In this document: piece after piece, positions 56,106 through 64,000 of the stretch
Numbering within the stretch: position 1 is the stretch's first letter
How the letters are laid out: every line of letters starts with the position of its first letter
Assembly: GCF_019320115.1 (NCBI RefSeq)
Contig: NC_089589.1
Coordinates: 21,600,580 to 21,664,579 of the forward strand
DNA length: 64,000 bases
Direction of reading: 5' to 3'
DNA from: Miscanthus floridulus
Lineage: Eukaryota > Streptophyta > Magnoliopsida > Poales > Poaceae
Position numbers and translations under genes: made by a program
The notes under the pieces: model-generated
Told to the model about the DNA's origin: nothing
What the model saw: the letters and a program-made list of their open reading frames with translations, nothing else
The model's database searches: none

Positions 56106-56595
56106 GTCATTTCTTCATATGACAAAGTGGTAATGACATTGTTCACAAATATGACATATCTCTTATAATATTTTATAAACTATATAAAGCGATTCCATCC
56201 AAATGAAAATTTCTCCCATCATAGGTCTGGCAAAAGAAAATTCAAAAGTAAGAGTACATGGGAAAGTTAAACCATGTATACAAACCATGATATTTAATTA
56301 CATTTCATACAATGTGGAAAGTTCATGGATACAATACATTTCATTAAATTCAAATTCTCAACAAAATTAAAATTTTGCTCCTCATAAGAATTTTTTTAAT
56401 TTAAATGTATTTCTGTTTAAACAATAAACATGTTGATTGATTTTGTTAAACGGGCTGAAATATCCTGTCCTGAGATGTTTCTTCTAAGGCCCAGCTCCTC
56501 ATAACCATTCATCTACAAAACGACGATCAAGATCTCAACTAGCATAAAATAGATCTATAGAACCGTTCTAAGGCCCAGCTCCTCCACTTTCCAAC
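56106..56595. other. AT-rich interior of CACTA 2
   Basis: Intron-like AT-rich sequence. A short repeat, ctaaggcccagctcctc, occurs at ~56484 and ~56568. No gene or element end recognised. Confidence 0.4.
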
Positions 56596-56596
56596 C

Positions 56597-57120
56597 CTAC
56601 CTATCCGTCCCCTGGCCGCACCCCACGCGGCGCCACCAGTGCCCCCGCGCCCCCCGTGCCCCCTCGCCCGCGGGCGGCGCTCGCGCACGCCGCCGGCCGC
56701 CCATCGTCGCAGCGCCGCCAGCCACCCTCGCCCTCATCTCCTCTTCCGCTTTCCGAATCAAATTAACCCTCGCCCGCCGCCTCACCACCCCACACCGCCC
56801 CCCTACCCCCGCTCCCGGCGGGCGTCCTCCGGCTCCGGCGCGGCAAGGAGACCGTCTCCACCCCCGCTCCCGGCCTCCCCCGGCAGACGTCCTCCGTCTC
56901 CGGCGCGGAGACCGCCTCGACACGCCCGCTCCCGGCCCTCCACCCGCCGGTGGCGCTTGTGCCCTCCGCCGAGCCCTAAAACCGTGGTCAGGCCGCCGAT
57001 CTGATAGGCTACCTGGCCGCCGGCGCGACGCCGCCTCCACACCCGCTCCCGGCCTCCCCCGGCGGGTGTCAGGTCATCGCCGTCGACGCCAGCCTCAGCA
57101 TCTACCAGTTCCTCGTCAGT
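56597..57120 (+). pseudogene. Captured GC-rich first exon with flap endonuclease (FEN1)-like motif
   Basis: Very GC-rich, unlike the surrounding transposon, as in grass first exons. 57065-57114 encodes QVIAVDASLSIYQFLVS, the N-terminal motif of FEN1-type structure-specific nucleases (XPG N region; the Asp of AVDAS is a metal ligand in the family). Only this motif is present. The upstream MGIKGL-type start and downstream exons are not seen. 56810-57050 has ~130-bp imperfect repeats of ccgctcccggcctcccccgg. Read as a captured fragment. Confidence 0.55.
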
Positions 57121-57465
57121 CCTAGCACTGGTTCGCCCTCTCTGTCTGTTCGGCCCGTTCGCTTCAGTGCGGCCGTTTCATCTTGTTCCTTGAATTGCTT
57201 GTGTGATGAACCTCCTATTACAAAAGCAGTTATTTAGCTTTGTTTGCCAACATGAGGATCTGAAGGGTGGTGATGATCTGAAAGGTCAATCTTTGGGCTG
57301 TAGGGAAAGCTTGGTGCTCTCGTGGTAATTCCTATAGGGTATCCTGCTGCTATACGTGTAACGTCATTGTTGCTTTTTTGGGCAGTCAGCTATCTACTTC
57401 AGGTGATTTTTGTTGCACATTGCCGAGCCTAACAGGCTTTACAAGTCCAGCTGAGTCAGTAAAGG

Positions 57466-58178
57466 TTTGGTGTTACGCTAAGTGCTGGTGTAGCAACTGG
57501 AGCAATACAACTATGGAATATTGACGAAGCGAAAGGTATTAACCAGCCTTAACAGTCAACAGTGCAGTGAAAACATGAAACTACAGCTGTGTCGTGCAAT
57601 AATCTCGGTTTCTATTGACGATTTGCGCAATGTGCAGTTGTTCGAACTTTCACTGGGCACATATCAATTTGTGCATATCTTGATTTCCATCCTTTTGGAA
57701 AATTCTCTGTCTATGGGTCTTTAGCCACAAACATGAAAATAAGGGATACTCGAAATAAGATATGCATACACACATGTTTCCTGATCACTCAAATTTTGTT
57801 TAAAATATCTACCTATGCTAGGTCTGGGATTTCGCGGCTGGAAAACTCATGCATGTCTTTCGTCCTCATGAAGGTCCAGTCAACTGCTTAGATGTGCACG
57901 CCTACGAGTTTTTTATTGGCTACACGTTACAATACAGGTCCTATATACCCACACAGTAGTAAATTTTCCATGGGATGTCAATTTTTCCCTAAGATAAGAT
58001 TTCTATTATTTTCATGGTGGACTTATTACTCCCTCATGCTTCTTATTTGTATATCAGCTGGACATGTAAATAACATGTTCAATTATGTCCTTTTCAAAAC
58101 CTTTGCAGGTTCGGTTGATAAGACTGTTAATTTTGGGAACTTGACACTTTTCAGTTCATTGGTTCTTCTAGACCTGAG
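57466..58178 (+). pseudogene. Captured katanin p80 (WD40) gene fragment, three exons with introns
   Basis: 57466-57535 encodes FGVTLSAGVATGAIQLWNID and EAK, ending at the donor gtatta. 57822-57937 (acceptor ...gctag) encodes VWDFAAGKLMHVFRPHEGPV and NCLDVHAYEFF, ending cag|gtc. 58109-58178 (after tttgcag) encodes SVDKTVNFGNLTLF. In order these match WD40 blades of the katanin p80 subunit (SSGAIQLWDLDEAK, VWDLTAGKLLHDF, SADKTVKFWDLETF), a microtubule-severing regulator. The intermediate exons are missing. Stops and changed WD residues (FWDL to FGNL) show it is a non-functional capture. Confidence 0.7.
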
Positions 58179-59125
58179 GTACGATAACTGTTTACAACGA
58201 CTCACGAGAACAATTGTTCAGGTCCTGAGTTGAATCTATTCTATGTTCATAAAAACTGAATCAATATAGCTCTTGCACCCAAAGTTATATAGTGATCCGG
58301 AAAAGGCTATTCTTCGAAAAGGCTATAATTTTAAGCAGTTGTATTTAGGTAATAGGTAATTTCATCATACCCTGCCGCTGTTTATCACGCTTGCAGCTTT
58401 ATGCTCAGTCTTGGTTAATGACATGCTCTTTTTTAGACATGTTTCCTTCTGCACTGTAAATCTTAGTTTGTGTAGATGGTTTCCATTTTGAAAGAGGTTG
58501 ATAGTATAAATTTTGAAACTACATTGCAACCTTTCCTTGCTGTAGGTTCCCTTTTTCAGAAAGAGGTTGATAGTGGATGGTTTTCCATAAAGGTGTGTGG
58601 TGGATTGGTGTACCTGATCATATTGCCAGTGGGGATATTGTAAGTCTAAGGCCCCTTAAGATTCAATCGGAATGGTCAGTCTAACATAATGAGATTGTGC
58701 TGCAAATTTTCTCCACGCCTTACACCAATGCTAACATAAGCATAGTCCTTTTATTGCACCTTTCCATTTACATATACCTGATGGTCATGTATTTTTTTAA
58801 AACCCATCATTACTCCTTTTCATTCACATACCTATTGGCCATATAGTTTTTCTAGACTCATCATTGAATCAAATTAATCTTTCTTGTTTTCAACGGTCTA
58901 CCTGATGCCTTTTGATTTATTAAGTTCATGCTCATAACCTGATGGCTTTTGATTTATTAACACTGCAACAATTGAGGGGACACAAAATGTAACAACTACA
59001 ATGGGAGAACACATGATGCATAGTCAGCAGGTAGTTTGATGATAATTGAAGAATGTTTAATTGTAACATGCATGTCATATTCTTGTCAAGGGGTGTAATT
59101 TTTACCACCAACCATTTATTTTCAG
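58179..59125 (+). other. Intron-like sequence downstream of katanin fragment
   Basis: AT-rich with candidate exon scraps, for example ~58556-58640 (a VWWIGVPDHIASGD reading that may be a degraded continuation) and ~58976-59033 (TQNVTTTMGEHMMHSQQ before gtag). None is secure. Confidence 0.3.
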
Positions 59126-59311
59126 GTTACCCAAGAAACCAGCCAGCCAGAACAACAACCCCCTTCTTCCGCAGCTGAAGAACGTCTCACTAGAGGGCGC
59201 ATGACTAGAAGTAATTTGGCAGCGAATTCGGGTGTTGTTTATACTACAGCAAAGCAACTGAAGGAAACTGCGGCTAGGAAAAGATCTGCATTGTCCAAAA
59301 AGAATACACAG
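59126..59311 (+). pseudogene. Exon-like basic Ser/Thr-rich segment, unidentified
   Basis: Between ttttcag and aggtactat lies an open stretch reading VTQETSQPEQQPPSSAAEER, LTRGRMTRSNLAANSG and KQLKETAARKRSALSKKNTQ. The splice-like borders and the basic, protein-like composition suggest a captured exon. I do not recognise the protein. A possible next exon begins after ttttcag at 59648 (RNFEFEKEHANGG), but its frame is not supported. Confidence 0.45.
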
Positions 59312-59939
59312 GTACTATGTGAAACCTTTTATCTCTCTTTGCATTAAAAAGGAACATATAGTCCTTTTGGAGAAGTACATAGCTATTCTTTTGTTCTGCT
59401 CCTAAATATGGTCCAGGCTTAGTTTCCTCTTGCTGATTAGAAATATATATGGATGTGTTTGTGCTCATAAAATGTCTTGGGAGGCAGCTGCATGTATGTT
59501 TATATTTGCTTTACGCTTCAAAGTTCATGGTTGATAGTACTGCAGCTCACAGAACTCTAGTACTGCAGCTCGTGTTTTGCTTCAGTGTTCAATTAGCTTT
59601 GCCACCACTAGTCTCAGTTTAACTAATGCATGTAATGATTTTTTCAGGAGGAATTTTGAGTTTGAGAAGGAGCATGCGAATGGTGGGACGATGGCCAACA
59701 TACATATCAAGGGAACCTTCGCTGCTACAGTAGACATTAGTCTTTTGATTCGAATGAGTTCAAACAGTTGTCTGTGCTTAACACATTATTATGTGTTAAG
59801 CTATCTACTTGTGTTCTCATTTAGTTTGACACTCGGTGTGTTTTGTTAAAGATTTTGTATGAACAAATTATATTTCGTTTTAATGGATGTCGATGCTTCC
59901 TTCATTATGTATTTGTCGTTTTGCGATTATTAATTTAAG

Positions 59940-60691
59940 CTACCAAACAAAGTGTCGCAACATGAATTATTAATATATTAATCTGGCATTGCAATATATG
60001 ATGGCACATATAACAACCACATTTAGTCATGGCAATAGGTACGATAATTGTGGCAATAGAGAAACTATCTCTTGCAACTACAAAAAGATGACGGTGGCAA
60101 TAGAGGAATCTACCTATAGCATAGATGACCTGTCTGTAGCAACCAACCTAAGTAACGTGGCAATAGCCTATGCCATCTATAGCAACCATTCAGAAACGTG
60201 GCAATATACGACCTCTCTGTAGCAACCAACCTGAAGAGATGTTGCAATAACCTAAGCCACCTATAGCAACCATTTAGGCGACGTGGCAATAGAGAACCTC
60301 TATTGCAATGCTTTCTCTGCGTAGCAACAACCACGATTGCAACACCTGTGTTGCGTTGCGCTTGCATTGTGTTGCTACACGACCAGCGTGTCGCAATACG
60401 TATCGCTAGCAACGCCTAGTTCGTTGCAATTGATACTATTACCACACCCATAGTGGTTGCAATTGCTTTTGTTACAACACTCACCAGGTGTTGCAAAAGC
60501 GTCAAAAGTGTTGCAATAGAGGGGCTGTGTGTCGCAACTAAAATGTAACCCATTGCATTATGCTATTGCTACCCTTACAAGTGCAACGACATTTAACCAA
60601 AAAAAATTGGTAGCAAAATTACTATGGCTACCATTTTTGGGTCTTTTGCTACACTTTTTTGGCGTTGCAGTAGACCGAAAATCTTGTAGTG
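59940..60691. repeat. Right subterminal array and terminal inverted repeat of CACTA 2
   Basis: Repeated gtagcaacca, ggcaatag and gttgcaat units in both orientations up to ~60660, then the 31-bp TIR at 60661-60691 ending cttgtagtg. Confidence 0.9.
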
Positions 60692-62245
60692 GACCGTGGC
60701 CCCCTCCAAAGGAAGCCCCAAAGAAACTAAAAGGGCCATGTCCTGTAGCACGATAGTCATCTCGCCATAGGGGAGGTGGAAACCGTGGGTCTCTTGATAC
60801 TATCTATCGATCGCAGCAGTGATAAGAGCCCATCCATGTCAGGTAGGCCATCATTGACAACATGGGCTAGCTTGAGAATGCCGGCAGGTCGTATGTATGA
60901 CATGTACCTCTCGTCCCACCGGTGTGGAGTGCGGTCCCGGGGCCTCAAGGGCCCAACTGTGGGTGTAGATACACATCTATCAGCAAGTGGGCCTAGTACT
61001 TGCTGTCTTAAAACAACTCAAGCAGTGGGTATACCTAGGTGTGCCATCCTATATGACAAAAACCAAAAAAAAAACAGTAGAACAATTAGAGTAATAAACA
61101 ATAATAAAGGAACCATGAATATGAAAAAAAAATAACTGCAAAGCTTCTTTTACTAGCTGGAAAGCACACATACACTCTGTAGTGCTGCCTAACTTATTCT
61201 GTGAAGGAGATATATTGCACTTGTATCCTGATCCAATGTGTTTCATGATATGGAATCATGGACATTACGCTAAAGTAAATTATTGAGGTTACTATATTAC
61301 TGTGAGACCGTTTCCTTGTCCCTGAACTATATAACTGTACACACAATAAGGTTTTAATTAAAATCTACTATTCAATAATTTGTGGATCATCCTTCTCCAA
61401 TACAAGCCCAACAAGAGCCCACAAATGTCCAGGGTTTTCACCCCTCTACTATAAATACCCTTCCTTCAATAGAGTATTCATACATATTCCCCATTCCCAA
61501 TTTTCTTCTTATACTCCCCATATCTTTTCTGTTGGAAGAAATAGATCTACAAGATCAACGTGGAATTTCAATCCACAGGGAAACACCATAGGTGAGAACT
61601 CGTACATCCAAGATGCATCAGCTTGACTTTCCAATTGCTCATATTGTCCCATCTTCTATCTAGCTCAGGGCAACAACTAGATCAGTTTTCTTGAAATACA
61701 TTCTATTTTGTTTCTGTTGGCAATAATCGATCTGCACAAAAGTTTATCTCCATCACCAACCATGCTTAAGGGCATAATATTTGGATGTTTTCTTGATCTA
61801 AGCAGACCTAAGCTAGATTCTTTGAATGTCACAAGTGTTTGACCACATACTAGGGTATTTTGGATGGCCTTATTTTGAGGCTTATGTTTCAGAAGGATGG
61901 CTGGGGACGACATTGGGCTGTGCATGGAGGTAATCATGTTTGGGAAGTGATGGCTGGAGGGGTCGAAGTGGGGGGCGACTAGCAGAAGCATGTGGAAGCA
62001 AGGTAAGGTAACTAGACCAAGCAGAGAAATTGTGTGTGCGGCCCAACAGAGTTGGATTCAAAGAAAAGCCGAGGGTGGAGGGGGTTAGAATCATTGATTC
62101 TGTTTACACGTATGGGTTGTACAAACTTTACGCATCACTTTCATTCTTGCCAGTGTTTGTTACAAATAGAATTCTGGATTTTGAACTTAAATACTTCATT
62201 ATTATTTCATTACCTATGAGAATGTGTCTCATACATATTCCCACA
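60692..62245 (+). repeat. Upstream/promoter module R1, copy d
   Basis: Continues 52106-52217 after the CACTA. Near-identical to 35510-36080 and then to 36590-37563, lacking the internal duplication of copy b. No coding frame before the MAFL exon. Confidence 0.8.
61450..61457 (+). promoter_or_regulatory. TATA box and 5' UTR intron of R1 copy d
   Basis: tataaata in ctactataaatacccttcc. Donor-like atag|gtgagaac at 61591/61592; acceptor ttcccacag ends at 62246. This is the same layout as copy b. Confidence 0.5.
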
Positions 62246-62337
62246 GTGACTGCGTCATCCACTCGTCCTGCAGCATGTGCAAGCCAGCTCCCTTCCTCGT
62301 CCAGCTACTCACCCATCCAAACCATAGTAGCGCCGTC

Positions 62338-62652
62338 ATGGCTTTCCTTGCCTACCAACTTCACCTAGTCGATGTCGTTGATGATGCTATGGCAAGCAAC
62401 CCATCGTCCCTGCCCCCGATGCTGGCGTTGACGACGTCCATGGCGGATGTGCACGAGTCACCCGGACACCTCTTCGTACATGTGATTCTGGTTCAATCTA
62501 TCCGTTTCTCTCGATTTTGTGTGACGATTTTCTGTTTCTGCATGATGCCGCATCAGGTTGGAGTCAGAGTATATGTAGTGCCCATTTTTTATGTCTTCCT
62601 AGTTTCAAAATATAGAGCCTGTTTTGTAGAGATTCACCTCCGGAAAAAGTGA
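62338..62652 (+). CDS. MAFLAYQLHL ORF, 104 codons, copy d (uncertain)
   Basis: The Met at 62338 begins MAFLAYQLHLVDVVDDAMAS. The frame closes at 62652 after IFYVFLVSKYRACFVEIHLR. It is nearly identical to 37657-37971, with a few substitutions (cccgtcctcc against cccatcgtcc). As in copy b the frame crosses the former intron and runs into the tail module, so coding status is doubtful. No conserved domain recognised. Confidence 0.35.
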   Translation: MAFLAYQLHLVDVVDDAMASNPSSLPPMLALTTSMADVHESPGHLFVHVILVQSIRFSRFCVTIFCFCMMPHQVGVRVYVVPIFYVFLVSKYRACFVEIHLRKK

Positions 62653-63667
62653 ATCTGGATCTTGGATTCACCGTGGATCAGCTCTACCGTGGATCTGAGA
62701 TCCACCGTGTATCTACCAGAGAACTGTTTGGCTACAAAGCAACTCCAGATCCACGAAACTATGGTTTTGGTGGGAGTATCCTATTTTTCCCTTGGGTTGT
62801 AATATGATACATGTACCATGCATCTTTTGTTCATAATTATTAAAAAATAGTGTATTTGAACAAAATTCAATATCTTGACACACAAGATAGATAATTAATT
62901 AACCAGTGTCCATGACAACATCTCAACAATATTATGATTGTCCATACATAAAAATAACTCGTGATTAAATGAAGACTAGTCCTACATATTTAGTTGTAGC
63001 CACACCTGTCTAACATGCTTTCATTTGAGGAGAAGGTCATTATTAGAGTTTGGACTCCCAACAATGGCCGGGTGACAACTACAGTCTACAATCCACAGCT
63101 TAAATACCAAAGAACCTCTCCTGGCACACCTGCAGAAAGTTGTGTCATGTGCAGCAAACACCATCTGACCAGAATTAGTAGGCTCAAATATTTTTGTTTT
63201 CACAACCAAATAATGCACAAAGAACAAACTGTGAAGCCTAGATCTGACAACATTATTCTGATGCTACAACTTGCAGGAACTTCAAAAATCAGTGATTATC
63301 AACCACATACCACAGGTAACTGAAGGAAGTAGTCTCTATCTTGGAAGAATCCAGTTGCTCTCATGGCATACGTCATCCAGTTCTTGCGATGACTACTGTC
63401 AGACAGAGGATTGTAGAGGCAGTCATGATAATTTACATCAGATGATGTTTCTTGCCTGGCATCTGTTGCATAGAAGTGTGGCATCTTTTAGTTTCTTCCT
63501 CTTTATGTTCATAGTTTGGCATTCTTCTCCAGAGGTAATTGGATTGCCAACTTTGATCATCTTCCAACTATTCTCATATTTCTTTAGGATTCTCGTTACT
63601 TTAGGTGTCATCTCTGTTTTTGCACATGAATTGAAAATATTACACACTAGTCTGATATAACTTGAAG
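62571..63667 (+). repeat. Duplicated tail module (second block)
   Basis: Near-identical to 37890-38989. Includes the 102-codon frame 63015-63323 with the same translation as 38334-38642. Confidence 0.8.
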
Positions 63668-63825
63668 GTCTGCTAGCTTGGCATGGTGGCCTGGGTGGCC
63701 TTTGCGGCGGGATGGAGGCCGGCGGTAGCAGCCTGGGCGCTAGCTGGGGCGGGCTGTACGCCAGCCAGGGGCGGTCTGGGTGGCCACGTGTCCAGCCACG
63801 CTGTTGGCCATGGCTCCGCAAGGCC
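63668..63825 (+). repeat. GC-rich segment of the block, truncated
   Basis: Equals 38990-39150 and stops at ctccgcaaggccg, where copy A continues gctggagac and this copy switches to the CACTA-derived fragment. Confidence 0.75.
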
Positions 63826-64000
63826 GCTTTGAACCCGGACTAAAGGTCCTCTGAGAAAAAAAATAATGCCTCCCACCTCTGTGCCTTGCATGAGATTCGA
63901 ACCCAAGACCTCGTGCGTACCTTTCCAAGCCACCTACACAACACATGTGACTTTGGATGGGGCGCTTTCCTTTTGAACTAACCCGTCGGAGTACTTTTAG
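63826..64000. mobile_element. CACTA-derived fragment, copy 3 (cut by window end)
   Basis: ctttgaacccggactaaaggtc through ...gtcggagtacttttag matches 35076-35250 and 51779-51950. Its first ~110 bases are missing. The box B-like segment is present at 63893-63905 (minus strand). Confidence 0.7.

Larger units (their letters stand above)
52218..60691. mobile_element. CACTA (En/Spm) DNA transposon 2, 8474 bp, gene-capturing
   Basis: The first 31 bases (cactacaagattttcggtct, then 11 more) are the exact inverted repeat of the last 31. The 3-bp duplication gac lies at 52215-52217 and 60692-60694. The empty site is readable at 35510-35520 (gtgaccagtggcc). Subterminal arrays of ttgcaacg/ttgcaat units lie at 52240-52740 and 59940-60660. 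No transposase gene was found. The interior holds nested CACTA-type ends, two long hairpins, a GC-rich exon-like region and spliced fragments of host genes. Confidence 0.95.

Noticed and set aside
56597..57040. 147-codon minus-strand ORF
   Set aside because: Arg/Gly-rich antisense shadow of the GC-rich captured exon; the plus strand carries the recognisable FEN1-like motif.

Overview
The window is plant nuclear DNA, most likely from a grass of the Panicoideae (maize, sorghum, sugarcane or a relative). The evidence is a nested, transposon-dominated structure, Tekay-type Ty3 retrotransposons with ~3 kb LTRs, CACTA elements with the 'TTTACCGAGTG' type of subterminal repeat, GC-rich first exons, and the absence of compact gene order. 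I see no complete, credible host gene, no rRNA and no canonical tRNA. Almost everything is either a transposon or a broken copy of a few host gene modules duplicated many times.

Layout. 1-3912: decayed copies of an F-box module, a RING module and an upstream/promoter module. 3913-21188: a full-length Tekay/Del-like Ty3 element on the minus strand, with a perfect 5-bp target duplication (cctac), PBS, PPT, gag-pol broken by frameshifts, and an intact extra ORF of 282 codons between PBS and gag. Its 5' LTR (the right-hand one) is split by a 5.1-kb CACTA element (15775-20874, 3-bp duplication aga). 21189-28892: reshuffled copies of five modules: a 'MAFLANQLHQ' first exon, an F-box/DUF295-like exon, an 'IVCALAAPGN' exon, an RMA-like RING exon and a 3' module. 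One solo LTR is included. 28893-34087: a decayed Tekay-like remnant on the plus strand, with a complete 3.5-kb 3' LTR, interrupting a RING exon. 34088-39240: a duplicated block (promoter module, 5' UTR intron, MAFL exon, tail). 39240-47760: a further module array with the second solo LTR. 47761-48990: a plant mobile domain pseudogene on the minus strand.

48919-63826 is a second copy of the 34088-39160 block, split by a 5'-truncated LINE (49393-51254, 12-bp target duplication) and by an 8.47-kb CACTA element (52218-60691, identical 31-bp terminal inverted repeats, 3-bp duplication gac). That CACTA carries host gene fragments with introns (katanin p80 WD40 repeats and a flap endonuclease-like motif), two long hairpins and a tRNA-like segment. 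The window ends inside another CACTA-derived fragment.

How it fits together. The sequence records a series of events: tandem duplication of an F-box/RING locus, insertion of solo-LTR ancestors before a duplication, and later Tekay, LINE and CACTA insertions whose empty sites can be read from the paralogous copies. The points most worth following up are the intact pre-gag ORF, the gene-capturing CACTA, its long hairpins, and the repeated physical linkage of two ubiquitin-ligase-type domains (F-box and RING). Identities come from reading translated motifs by eye; no database search was possible.
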